From Stenotrophomonas maltophilia (GTDB lineage Bacteria > Pseudomonadota > Gammaproteobacteria > Xanthomonadales > Xanthomonadaceae): a DNA stretch of 64,000 nt. The DNA lies in NCBI RefSeq assembly GCF_006974125.1, contig NZ_CP037858.1, positions 2,480,001 through 2,544,000 of the forward strand, written 5' to 3'. This document shows, in pieces, positions 55,330 through 63,221 of the stretch. Numbering within the stretch: position 1 is the first letter of the stretch; every line of letters starts with the position of its first letter. The notes beneath the pieces were generated by a model. That model saw only the letters and a list, made by a program, of their open reading frames with translations. It was not told where the DNA came from and did not search any database. The position numbers and the translations under genes are program-made.

Positions 55330-56181
55330 TCAGGGCGTGGCGGCAGCAGCACCGGCCACCGGCACATGGGGGATCACCAGTTCCTGCTGCAGCTGGCTGC
55401 GCTGGTGCAGGAAGTCGAACACCGATTCCACCGTCACCACCGAATAGTTGCCGGAGATGCGTTCGCCGGCCGGATGGTCGGTGGTGGTGGCGTTGGCTAC
55501 GAACAGGCGCGCACCCACGCGCTTGCCCAGGCCGATATGCAGCACGCTGGGCTGGTACTTCTGCTGGCGCAGCCACTGCTGCGCCTGTTCGCGCTTGACG
55601 ATGACCGGGGCGCCGTCGGCCTGCGCCATCGCCGCCGCCAGCACTTCCAGTACCCACTGGTTGGAGTTCTGGTAGTCGGTAGCGAAGGGGTAGGCGACCA
55701 CGTTGTACCTGGTCTCATGCAGCGCCTTGGGCTGGATCGAGGGCGACACCAGCATCGCCTTCAACGCCGCGCGCAGTGGAGCCGAGGGCACGCCGATGCG
55801 CAGGTCGGTATGCCCGCCGCTCTCGCCGACGAAGTTGCCGAGGCCTTCGTGGTACAGCTGCGAGCTGTCGGTCTTGCAGCGGTTGAGCAGGTGCATCGCG
55901 CGCCAGCGGCCATCATCCTCGCGCACCAGGAACGCCAGGTGGCTGTGACGCAGGCCGTAGCGGCTCAGGTCCTGGCCACCGCGTGCGGCGACCACCACGT
56001 CCACATCGGGCAGCGCATCCAGGCGCTCGGCGGTGGTCCAGGCCACATCCAGCATCGCTGCCTGCGAGGCGACGCTGGGGTAGCGCTCGCGGCATTCGGT
56101 GCTGTTGGCCCATGCAGGTGCGGTCGCCAGCAGGCTGGCGGTCAGCAGGGCGGCGCGGGGCAGGCGGGAGAAACAATCCAT
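55330..56181 (-). CDS. DUF2145 exported protein
   Basis: 283 residues with a signal peptide ending AWANS. DUF2145 landmarks: RYGLRHSHLAFLVRED near residue 82, NRCKTDSSQLYHEGLGNF near 103, NVVAYPFATDYQNSNQWVLEVLA near 165, and NYSVVTVESVFDFL near 248. The H..N/C residues suggest a papain-like fold, but no activity is established. It leads a three-gene group with two paralogous exported proteins; the three probably act together in the envelope. Confidence 0.78.
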   Translation of the reverse strand: MDCFSRLPRAALLTASLLATAPAWANSTECRERYPSVASQAAMLDVAWTTAERLDALPDVDVVVAARGGQDLSRYGLRHSHLAFLVREDDGRWRAMHLLNRCKTDSSQLYHEGLGNFVGESGGHTDLRIGVPSAPLRAALKAMLVSPSIQPKALHETRYNVVAYPFATDYQNSNQWVLEVLAAAMAQADGAPVIVKREQAQQWLRQQKYQPSVLHIGLGKRVGARLFVANATTTDHPAGERISGNYSVVTVESVFDFLHQRSQLQQELVIPHVPVAGAAAATP

Positions 56182-56229
56182 GTCGGTACCTTCAACGGCG
56201 GGCAGGCCCGCGCGCCGATCATACGCCGC

Positions 56230-56460
56230 TCAGCGCAGCGGGCGGTCCAGGCCCTTGCGCTGGAGTTCCTTGTCGCAGGCCTCGCTGATCGGCGCGATCG
56301 GCAGCGGCAGGCGCTCGCCCGTCTTCGGATCGCGCAGGGCCGGCTGTTCGCGGTATGCGTCCAGCTGCTGCTGGCATTGATACGAGATCGGATCCAGCTC
56401 GGTGGGCGTGGTGGAGCAGGCAGCGAGCAGGGCCAGCGGCAGCAGGAGCAGGGTGCGCAT
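56230..56460 (-). CDS. Small lipoprotein
   Basis: 76 residues. Lipoprotein signal MRTLLLLPLALLAACS with the cysteine at residue ~15, then a short soluble part (SYQCQQQLDAYREQP ... PISEACDKELQRKG) with two further cysteines that may pair. No family recognised. It is 48 bp upstream of the DUF2145 gene, same strand, and may be the first gene of that operon. Confidence 0.7.
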   Translation of the reverse strand: MRTLLLLPLALLAACSTTPTELDPISYQCQQQLDAYREQPALRDPKTGERLPLPIAPISEACDKELQRKGLDRPLR

Positions 56461-56541
56461 GAAGACGTTCAGCGTGATGGGGGGAAGCTGGACTCTAACC
56501 GTGCAGCCGGATCGAAATGTTCAGAAATCGCTGCGCACCCG

Positions 56542-56615
56542 GGCAGTGCCGGTCGCTGCCCGGCAATGGCGTTCGGTAATGCGTGCCGTGTTGCCGGCCA
56601 GCGGCCGGCACTACC
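56542..56615. repeat. SMAG pair
   Basis: A degenerate TGCCGGTC-GCT-GCCCGGCA at 56545 and TGCCGGCCAGCGGCCGGCACTAC ending at 56614. The CTAC contains, on the minus strand, the TAG stop codon of the ELM1-like gene. Confidence 0.8.
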
Positions 56616-57576
56616 CCAATGCCAGGCGCTGCTTCACCTCTGCCGCCACCCGCGCGGTCTCGCGCAGCGGCTCGATGCGGTCGTACTGCCAGTCCAGCCA
56701 GTGCGCCTGCAGCCGCCCGCGCTCGCGCAGCTGCTGCTGGAAGCGTGCCAGGCGGCCCTGCACGGTATCGGCCAGCGCCACCATCACCGGCATGCGCGTG
56801 GCGCAGGCTTCAGAGAGCAGGTTCACCGAATCGGGCGAGACCACCACGCGGTTGGCCCAGCCGAGCAACCCGCCATAAGGGTTCACACCGTCGCCGCCGT
56901 CGCCCCAGATCACGTGCGGCAGGTCGGCGAACGTCGCGCGCAGGATCTCGGCCAAGGCCGGCGGCGTGCGTCGCGAGGTGGTGGCCAGCAGGCTGCCGCC
57001 TTCGCTGCGGATCTGATCGGCCAGCACCCGGAACACGCCGACCATCCGCGCCTCGTCCCAGGGCGCCAGCGGGGTTGGCCCACCCACCAGCAGCGCGGTG
57101 CGCGGGCCGGGCAGGGTGCTGAAGCCGGCGAAGGCAGCGCGGCCCCACGCCAGCCAGTCATCGTCCACCGGGTTGAGGCTGCCGAGCAGGGTCAACACAT
57201 TGCTGCCGCGCAGGGCGTCGTGTTCGGGCACCACCACCACATCCCAGTGGCGGGCGTTGATGCGCGGGTCGAGGATCTGCACCACCTGGCTGCCACGGGC
57301 GCGCAGCACACGCAGCGCGCCGGCGGCCTGGCGGCCACAGCCGATCGCCAGCGGCGGGGCCTCTGCGGCCAGTGTCGCGAAGGCCTCGCCGTAGCCATTC
57401 ACATCGCCCGGCAGGCGCCGTGGTGAGACCCAGCGCCAGGGGGCGCGGGGCTGCAGCACCAGCGGCCGATGGGTGCCCTGGCGCAGCGCCGAGGCCAGCG
57501 CGACCGCCTGGCGGACATTGCCCGCGCGGCCGTCGGTGACCGTCCAGGGCGCACTCGATCGTTTCACCATTGGCAT
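56611..57576 (-). CDS. ELM1-like (mitochondrial fission ELM1 family) protein
   Basis: 321 residues. It starts WTVTDGRAGNVRQA, and the conserved core includes PLAIGCGRQAAGALR near 75, VVVPEHD near 113, ALLVGGPT near 160, LATTSRRTPPAL near 198 and VVSPDSVNLLSEA near 246. The fold resembles GT-B glycosyltransferases. In plants ELM1 recruits a dynamin to mitochondria; bacterial members are of unknown role, perhaps lipid A or envelope sugar transfer. The stop codon TAG lies inside a SMAG repeat. ATG at 57576 or 57570. Confidence 0.78.
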   Translation of the reverse strand: MPMVKRSSAPWTVTDGRAGNVRQAVALASALRQGTHRPLVLQPRAPWRWVSPRRLPGDVNGYGEAFATLAAEAPPLAIGCGRQAAGALRVLRARGSQVVQILDPRINARHWDVVVVPEHDALRGSNVLTLLGSLNPVDDDWLAWGRAAFAGFSTLPGPRTALLVGGPTPLAPWDEARMVGVFRVLADQIRSEGGSLLATTSRRTPPALAEILRATFADLPHVIWGDGGDGVNPYGGLLGWANRVVVSPDSVNLLSEACATRMPVMVALADTVQGRLARFQQQLRERGRLQAHWLDWQYDRIEPLRETARVAAEVKQRLALG

Positions 57577-57696
57577 TAATTCGTTTCAGCCCTGCTGGGT
57601 GTTGCAACAGTCGCGACACTCTACACTGCGGCTCGTCGTTTCGCCCCGCGCCGCCCGCGGGCACTGACTTCCCTTAGCCGCCCTGGAGATCCACCG

Positions 57697-58287
57697 ATGT
57701 CCCACGCGCTCGACGCTGCTGCCCTCGACCAGCTGTTCCGTACTGCCCGCACCCAGAACGCCTTCCTCGACAAGCCGGTCCCGGCCAGCCTGCTGCAGGA
57801 GCTGTACGACCTGGTGAAGTGGGGCCCGACCGCCGCCAACACCACGCCGGCCCGCTTCGTCTTCGTCACCTCGAAGGAAGCCAAGGCCAAGCTGGCCCCG
57901 GCCCTGTCCGAAGGCAACCACGACAAGACCATGGCCGCCCCGGTCACCGTCATCATCGGCTTCGACCTGGACTTCCACGAGAAGCTGCCGTACCTGTTCC
58001 CGCACACCGATGCCAAGGCCTGGTTCGACGGCCCGCAGGAAGGCCGCCACGAAGCCGCCATCCGCAACGGCAGCCTGCAGGGCGCTTACCTGATCCTGGC
58101 CGCACGCGCGCTGGGCCTGGACGCCGGCCCGATGTCGGGCTTCGATGCGGCCAAGGTGGATGAAGCCTTCTTTGCCGGCACCTCCATCAAGTCGAATTTC
58201 CTGGTCAACCTGGGTTACGGTGACTCGGCGGGCCTGTTCCCGCGTCTGCCGCGCCTGTCGTTCGACGAAGCGGCGCGCATCGCGTAA
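57697..58287 (+). CDS. Nitroreductase-family protein, RutE-like
   Basis: 196 residues of the flavin nitroreductase fold. It has [17 protein letters not shown] near 42 (FMN-binding, RutE subgroup), [36 protein letters not shown] near 112 and [10 protein letters not shown] near 168. RutE reduces malonic semialdehyde to 3-hydroxypropionate in pyrimidine breakdown. No other rut gene is nearby, so it may act on a different aldehyde or enone. Confidence 0.88.
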   Translation: MSHALDAAALDQLFRTARTQNAFLDKPVPASLLQELYDLVKWGPTAANTTPARFVFVTSKEAKAKLAPALSEGNHDKTMAAPVTVIIGFDLDFHEKLPYLFPHTDAKAWFDGPQEGRHEAAIRNGSLQGAYLILAARALGLDAGPMSGFDAAKVDEAFFAGTSIKSNFLVNLGYGDSAGLFPRLPRLSFDEAARIA

Positions 58288-58373
58288 GTCGTTGTATCGG
58301 TTTCGGGCCTGCCTTCCCGTGGCAGGCTCTTGCTGCACCGTGTACCCACCCTACGATCCGGAGAGTTCCTGAG

Positions 58374-59081
58374 ATGAGCGCCACCCGTAAACTGCTGCTG
58401 CCGCTGGCCCTGACCCTGGCCATCGCCGCCTGCTCCAAGCCGGCCGACACCGCTGCCCCGGCTGCCGATGCCGCCGCCCCGGCCACCACCGAGCAGGCTG
58501 CCACCCCGGCCGCCGATGCCGCTGCTGCCGCCCCGGCCGCCGAAGCGATCAAGATCGCCTCGGGCACCTACAAGCTGGACCCGACCCACACCGACGTGCT
58601 GGCCCAGTGGAGCCACTTCGGCTTCTCCAACCCCAGCGCGCACTTCGGCAACGTTGAAGGCACCCTGGTGTACAACGCCGAAGACGTGACCAAGTCCACC
58701 GTGGAAGTGAAGCTGCCGCTGAGCGGCCTGAACAGCTTCACCGCCAAGTTCGACGAGCACCTGAAGAGCGCCGACTTCTTCGACGCCGCCAAGTTCGCCG
58801 ATGCCACCTTCAAGAGCACCAAGGTGGAAGCGGCTGGCACCAACAAGCTGACCGTCACCGGTGACCTGACCATCAAGGGCATCACCAAGCCGGTCACCCT
58901 GGACGTCACCGTCAACGGCGGCGGCGAGCACCCGATGGCCAAGGTTCCGGCCGCCGGCTTCGATGCCACCACCACCCTGAAGCGCAGCGATTTCGGCGTC
59001 GGTGCCTACGCTCCGAACGTCAGCGATGAAGTGAAGATCCGCATCACCACCGAAGCCACCGGCGAAAAGCCGGCCGCTTGA
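58374..59081 (+). CDS. YceI-family lipoprotein
   Basis: 235 residues. A lipobox (LAIAACS, cysteine near 20) is followed by an Ala/Thr/Pro linker to ~55 and then the YceI lipocalin-like barrel: GTYKLDPTHTDVLAQWSHFGFSN near 62, KFDEHLKSADFFDAAKF near 125 and LTVTGDLTIKGITKPVTLDV near 160. YceI proteins bind polyisoprenoids or amphiphiles in the periplasm. A terminator follows directly. Confidence 0.9.
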   Translation: MSATRKLLLPLALTLAIAACSKPADTAAPAADAAAPATTEQAATPAADAAAAAPAAEAIKIASGTYKLDPTHTDVLAQWSHFGFSNPSAHFGNVEGTLVYNAEDVTKSTVEVKLPLSGLNSFTAKFDEHLKSADFFDAAKFADATFKSTKVEAAGTNKLTVTGDLTIKGITKPVTLDVTVNGGGEHPMAKVPAAGFDATTTLKRSDFGVGAYAPNVSDEVKIRITTEATGEKPAA

Positions 59082-59110
59082 TGCACCCCGCTCACTCGTC
59101 GTGAGAAGGC

Positions 59111-59143
59111 AGAAGGCCCGCTGAAAAGCGGGCCTTCTTTTTT
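59111..59143 (+). terminator. Rho-independent terminator of YceI gene
   Basis: AGAAGGCCCGCT-GAAA-AGCGGGCCTTCT followed by a T-run. Confidence 0.93.
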
Positions 59144-59162
59144 GGGTGCCGGGGAACACGCG

Positions 59163-59772
59163 TTGGTAGATGCCAACCTTGGTTGGCACACAGGCACTCC
59201 GCAGGCCAACCAAGGTTGGCCACTACCGGTTCATGCGGGGCCGGAGAGTGCTTTGGTAGATGCCAACCTTGGTTGGCACACGGGAATTCCGCAGGCCAAC
59301 CAAGGTTGGCCACTACCGGTTCAATGCGGGGCCGGAGAGTGCTTTGGTAGATGCCAACCTTGGTTGGCACACGGGTAGTCCGCAGGCCAACCAAGGTTGG
59401 CCACTACCGGTTCATGCGGGGCCGGAGAGTGCCTTGGTAGGTGCCAACCTTGGTTGGCACACGGGTAGTCCGCAGGCCAACCAAGGTTGGCCACTACCGG
59501 TTCATGCGGGGCCGGAGAGTGCCTTGGTGGATGCCAACCTTGGTTGGCACACAGGCACTCCGCAGGCCAACCAAGGTTGGCCACTACCGGTTCAATGCGG
59601 GGCCGGAGAGTGCTTTGGTAGATGCCAACCTTGGTTGGCACACGGGCACTCCGCAGGCCAACCAAGGTTGGCCACTACCGGTTCAATGCGGGGCCGGAGA
59701 GTGCTTTGGTAGGTGCCAACCTTGGTTGGCACACGGGTAGTCCGCAGGCCAACCAAGGTTGGCCACTACCGA
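59163..59772. repeat. Seven-copy 90/91-bp tandem array of SMAG-type inverted dimers
   Basis: Units start at about 59163, 59253, 59344, 59434, 59524, 59615 and 59706. Each has GTAGRTGCCAACC-TT-GGTTGGCA, about 14 bp, then GCCAACC-AA-GGTTGGCCACTAC, then a spacer with GCGGGGCCGGAGAGTG. Units differ at few positions (GTAGA/GTAGG, ACAGGCACT/ACGGGTAGT, TCATGC/TCAATGC). Confidence 0.95.
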
Positions 59773-59782
59773 GTACGATCGC

Positions 59783-60184
59783 TCAGCGCAGCGCGCCCAA
59801 CCATGCCACGCACGCTTCGCTCGGGCTCTGCTTGGCCTTCACCGTCATCCCGCTTACGCGCACGAAGGTCTGCGCGGCCTGCGCCACCACCTGGCGTGCG
59901 ATCAGTGCCGCCTGCTTGGTCGCGGCCTGCTGCTTGCGCAGCTGCACGATGTTGATCGAAGGCCGCCCAACCGGCGCGTACTTCTGGTCGCGGCGCAGCA
60001 CATCGGCCACCTGCGCCACTTCGAATTCGGCCTGCAGGTAGCGGTGCTGCGCCTCCACCAGCTCGCGCAGCGGCGCGCGCAGGGCAGCGGTGTCGGCGAA
60101 GGCGGCCAGTGCCGCATCGCAGGCGGCGTCATCGGCAAAGCGGGTACGCAGCGCATCCACGCTGGCCAGGGTCAGTTTGGCCAT
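59783..60184 (-). CDS. Hypothetical helical protein
   Basis: 133 residues, nearly all helical, from the ATG at 60184. Many Ala/Arg, likely coiled (ALAAFADTAALRAPLRELVEAQHRYLQAEFEVAQVADVLRRD). No membrane span, signal or known domain. Codon use looks genuine. It lies between the tandem array and another SMAG repeat. Function unknown. Confidence 0.6.
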   Translation of the reverse strand: MAKLTLASVDALRTRFADDAACDAALAAFADTAALRAPLRELVEAQHRYLQAEFEVAQVADVLRRDQKYAPVGRPSINIVQLRKQQAATKQAALIARQVVAQAAQTFVRVSGMTVKAKQSPSEACVAWLGALR

Positions 60185-60238
60185 GTGGGCCTCGTTGCTG
60201 CAGGAAAGGAGCGCGATTGTCGCATTGCTTGCGCCTCT

Positions 60239-60325
60239 GTAGAGCCGAGCCCACGCTCGGCTTGTGCGGACCAACGGTCCGCACCCACCGGATGCAAGGA
60301 GCAGCCGAGCGTGGGCTCGGCTCTA
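60239..60325. repeat. SMAG inverted dimer with inner palindrome
   Basis: GTAGAGCCGAGCCCACGCTCGGCT, then TGCGGACC-AAC-GGTCCGCA, then AGCCGAGCGTGGGCTCGGCTCTAC. Confidence 0.8.
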
Positions 60326-60361
60326 CAATGGCCCGCTGTATCACCCACGGAAGGAAGACCC

Positions 60362-61183
60362 ATGCAGGACGCGCAGTACTGGTTGAACGAATTCTGGTCG
60401 GGCCTGAGCGTGCTCGATCTGCTGGGCGGCAGCGTGCTCGGCACGTTGCTTGGCCTGGTGCTGGGCATCCTCAGCTGGCGCTGGCTGCACCGCCGCGGCT
60501 GGCTGCAGCGGCGCAAGCGCTGGCATCACTGGCTGCTGGCCAGCTACGTGGTGCTGCTGCCGTTGGCCACCGCCTTCTTCGGCCTGCAGCTGGGCTTCAC
60601 TGCTGGTGCGCATCGCGCGCTGTTCAAGCAGCTCGATCATTTCCAGCCGCACCTGCAGACCCTGGTGGAAGGCTGGAGCGAAGGTTTCACCGATTCGCTG
60701 GACGACCCGCGCATGCGCGAGGCGTTGCGCAGCCAGGGCACGGTGGGCGACGTCGCCGACACCATTGCCTCTGCCTATCTGAGCGAACATCCGTTGCCCG
60801 GCCTGGATCGTCTTGGCAACGGCCCGTTGGCGCGCGGCACCGGCTGGGTGATCGGCAAGGTGCGCGAAGGCCTGCTGCGCGGCATGGTGGAAGACACGCT
60901 GGTGGACAAGGCCGGCACGGTCGGGCTGGAGCCCAAGGTGGTGCGTGAGGCGCTGACCATGCATGTGGATGAGCTGCTGCACACCCGTGGCGTGCTGCGG
61001 CTGGTGAAGGCGCAGATCAACGGCATGATGCCCGGCGTGTACTTCGGGCTGTTGTTGCCGTTGTTGATCATCGCGCTGCTGGTGGCGCTGGAGATCTGGG
61101 CCGCGCAGCGGTTCGGGTGGACGCGGCAGGGGGTAGTGCCGGCCGCTGGCCGGCAGTTGCAGGTTCCTGCCGAGGGTTCATGA
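60362..61183 (+). CDS. Membrane protein of unknown function with repeat-derived C-terminus
   Basis: 273 residues: two N-terminal helices (about 22-42 and 58-80), a long soluble middle (about 85-215) and a C-terminal helix (FGLLLPLLIIALLVALEIWAA). The last ~17 residues (GVVPAAGRQLQVPAEGS) are encoded by a SMAG repeat that begins at 61133, so the original stop was probably lost or moved. No known domain. The frame is open far upstream through repeats; the ATG at 60362 is the sensible start. Confidence 0.65.
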   Translation: MQDAQYWLNEFWSGLSVLDLLGGSVLGTLLGLVLGILSWRWLHRRGWLQRRKRWHHWLLASYVVLLPLATAFFGLQLGFTAGAHRALFKQLDHFQPHLQTLVEGWSEGFTDSLDDPRMREALRSQGTVGDVADTIASAYLSEHPLPGLDRLGNGPLARGTGWVIGKVREGLLRGMVEDTLVDKAGTVGLEPKVVREALTMHVDELLHTRGVLRLVKAQINGMMPGVYFGLLLPLLIIALLVALEIWAAQRFGWTRQGVVPAAGRQLQVPAEGS

Positions 61184-61209
61184 GGGTGCCGGCCAGCGGC
61201 CGGCACTAC
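61133..61209. repeat. SMAG inverted dimer overlapping a gene end
   Basis: GTAGTGCCGGCC-GCT-GGCCGGCA (from 61133) and TGCCGGCC-AGC-GGCCGGCACTAC (to 61209). Its first half is coding sequence of the preceding gene. A GTGCGGACCAATGGTCCGCAC hairpin follows near 61223-61243. Confidence 0.85.
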
Positions 61210-61256
61210 CTGTTGCAGGGCGTGCGGACCAATGGTCCGCACCCACCGTCTTTGGA

Positions 61257-62054
61257 TCAATCGCCGTCGGTTTCGTCCGGATGGGCCTTCCAGTAGCCGG
61301 TCGAACGGATCCAGTCGCGCGGCACGCCCAGGTGGCCTTCGATGAACTTGCGCATCATCCGTGCGCGGCGCGATTCGGTGGCGATCCAGTAGAAGGCATC
61401 GCCGTCCGGTGCCTCGAAGTCGGTCAACATGTCTTCCAGCAGCGTGCTGCTGGCCGCCGGGAAGCCATTGCGCTCCAGCCAGTGGATACGCACGTTCTCG
61501 TACTGCGGCAGGTCCTGGCGTTCGGCCTCATCGCTCACTTCGATGAAGGCCTGCACCTCGGCACCGTCCGGCAGCACGTCCAGCCAGCGGGCGATGGCCG
61601 GCAGCGCGGTTTCATCGCCGATCAGCACATAGGCATCAAAGCTGTCGGCCACCACGAACGAGCCGCGCGGGCCGCCGATCACCAGCGTGTCGCCGGCCTT
61701 GGCCTGTTCGGCCCACGGCCCGGCAATGCCCTGGTCGTGCAGCACGAAGTCGATGGCCAGCTCGCCGGTCTCGTGGTCCCACCAGCGCGGGGTGTAGTCG
61801 CGGGCCGGCGACGGCTCCTTGCCGGCCGGATAGCTGCGGCCTTCGGCGGTGACCACCGGCAGCACCATCTCACCGCTGGCATTGGGGAAGAACAGCTTGA
61901 TGTGGTCGTCGGCGCCGGGCGAATCGAAACCGGCCAGCTCGGCGCCACCCAGCACGATGCGGCGCATGTGCGGGGTGACCTCTTCGGAGCGCAGCACGGT
62001 CAGTTCACGGAAGCGCACATCGAGGCGCAGGCGCGTGTTGTTGTGTTCGGTCAT
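61257..62054 (-). CDS. yqjH: Siderophore-interacting protein / ferric-chelate reductase (YqjH-like)
   Basis: 265 residues. FAD-binding domain near the N-terminus (ARDYTPRWW, the RxYTxR motif, near 84), then a phosphate-binding glycine stretch VIGGPRGSFVV near 127 and an NAD(P)-type C-terminal domain (DETALPAIARWLDVLP near 150, WIATESRRARMMRKF near 220). It reduces iron bound to siderophores to release Fe(II). Gene order with the PadR gene matches E. coli yqjI-yqjH, although there they are divergent. Confidence 0.9.
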   Translation of the reverse strand: MTEHNNTRLRLDVRFRELTVLRSEEVTPHMRRIVLGGAELAGFDSPGADDHIKLFFPNASGEMVLPVVTAEGRSYPAGKEPSPARDYTPRWWDHETGELAIDFVLHDQGIAGPWAEQAKAGDTLVIGGPRGSFVVADSFDAYVLIGDETALPAIARWLDVLPDGAEVQAFIEVSDEAERQDLPQYENVRIHWLERNGFPAASSTLLEDMLTDFEAPDGDAFYWIATESRRARMMRKFIEGHLGVPRDWIRSTGYWKAHPDETDGD

Positions 62055-62113
62055 GGGGTTACCTGTAAAGGTGTCGCGCGGGGGCGCGCGGCGTAGGGGA
62101 GACCTGGCTGGAT

Positions 62114-62674
62114 TCAGTCTGGCTGGGTCGTTGAAATGGGTGGGCTCTCGCTACCGGCCGTACCGTTGAGCAGGGCAGACGCCCGCGTCAGCAGCGCCGC
62201 GACTTCTTCTGCTTCGCCCTCGGCCCAGCGGCCGTGGTGATGCACCAGCGCCCGCTTGAACTCGCGCAGGGCACCGGCCAGCGGCGGCGGCAGCGAGGCC
62301 TTGGTGATCTCGCGGGCACGGTCGAAGGCACGCCGCTGCGCCAGGCGCACCTGGGTGCGCTGCACCTTCAGCTCGAACTCGCCGGCGGCGGTGATGCGGA
62401 AGATCCGCTTGCCGTCCACTTCCTCGGCCTCGATCCAGCCGGCCTGCTCGAAGCTGGCCAGCAGCGGGTACATGGTGCCGGCGCTGGGCGTGTAGGCCTG
62501 CATGAACTGGTTGCTGATCAGCTGCATCAGCTCGTAGCCATGGCGCGGTTGCTCGCCGATCAGGGCCAGCACCAGCAGGCGCAGGTCGCCGCGGCTGAGC
62601 ACGCGCGGCTGGCCGTTGCGGCGCGGCACTTCCGGATGGGTGGAACGGGCTCTGGGAGAAGCGGTACGGCTCAT
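62114..62674 (-). CDS. yqjI: PadR-family transcriptional regulator (YqjI-like)
   Basis: 186 residues. A winged-helix PadR domain (about 25-105) has DLRLLVLALIGEQPRHGYELMQ and PSAGTMYPLLASFEQAGWIEAEE, followed by a helical dimerisation region. YqjI represses the reductase gene and responds to nickel and iron in E. coli. The N-terminus lacks the His-rich metal-binding stretch of E. coli YqjI, so the signal may differ. It precedes the reductase on the same strand by 59 bp and probably regulates itself through the sites upstream. Confidence 0.85.
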   Translation of the reverse strand: MSRTASPRARSTHPEVPRRNGQPRVLSRGDLRLLVLALIGEQPRHGYELMQLISNQFMQAYTPSAGTMYPLLASFEQAGWIEAEEVDGKRIFRITAAGEFELKVQRTQVRLAQRRAFDRAREITKASLPPPLAGALREFKRALVHHHGRWAEGEAEEVAALLTRASALLNGTAGSESPPISTTQPD

Positions 62675-62676
62675 TT

Positions 62677-62721
62677 CGATATATCGGTAAACGAGTGTGC
62701 AAACGATATATCGATATATCG
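62677..62721. promoter_or_regulatory. Three CGATATATCG operator-like palindromes
   Basis: CGATATATCG at 62677-62686 and two overlapping copies at 62704-62721 (CGATATATCGATATATCG), directly upstream of the PadR-type gene and overlapping its promoter. They are the likely binding sites of that regulator. Confidence 0.7.
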
Positions 62722-62790
62722 AAGACGACAATCATCGATCCGGCCACAAGCGGGTCAGTTTTGGGCCATGGCCGGCCGCGGGCCCACAGC

Positions 62791-62818
62791 AAAAGGGGCG
62801 CCCTTTGCAGGGCGCCCC
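62791..62818 (-). terminator. Orphan minus-strand terminator-like hairpin
   Basis: GGGGCGCCCT-TTGC-AGGGCGCCCC; on the minus strand TTTT follows. No minus-strand gene lies between it and aceE, 400 bp away. Confidence 0.5.
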
Positions 62819-63221
62819 GGCGGTACTGTGGAAGGGAGCAGGGCCGACAGGCCCATCACTCGCGGCCCACGCTGGACCCGCTGCCGGCACCGATCCAGAG
62901 GCAGGTGCGACACGTTGTCGCCGGTTCAGTACCGCTGCCCGAACCGCCCCCATAGCGGTGCCGGAGTTGCCCTACAACCGTCATCGGCAGCAGTAACACT
63001 GCGTCCTGCACATGGGCGCAGCGGCCCGCAAGCGACAGCCCGCGCAGCCACCAAGGCCCGCCGCAGGGCCTTCAGCGGGCCCGGCAAGCCCCTTGCGGAC
63101 ACTGGCCGGTTGCATCCATACGCCTGCGTAGCCAAGTGACGAAAGCCCTTGGTGCGCTACACTTTGCGGTCTAGAAATCTATACAACAGTCGCGCGCGTG
63201 CGTGCGGTTATGGGAGCGCTA
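62819..63221. other. Non-coding gap upstream of aceE
   Basis: About 400 bp without a convincing ORF. Holds CCGGCACCG (62887) and CGGTGCCGG (62956), which could pair, and several smaller hairpins. An aceE promoter is likely near 63150-63180 (a TTGGTG ... TAGAAA-type pair), weakly supported. Confidence 0.4.

Noticed and set aside
59142..59740. Repetitive ORFs with a 30-residue period on both strands
   Set aside because: They are translations of the 90-bp palindrome array. The 91-bp units break the frame, and there is no ribosome site or conserved function.
59163..59772. Possible CRISPR array
   Set aside because: The 90-bp units contain no variable spacers: everything between hairpins is nearly identical, and no cas gene is present.
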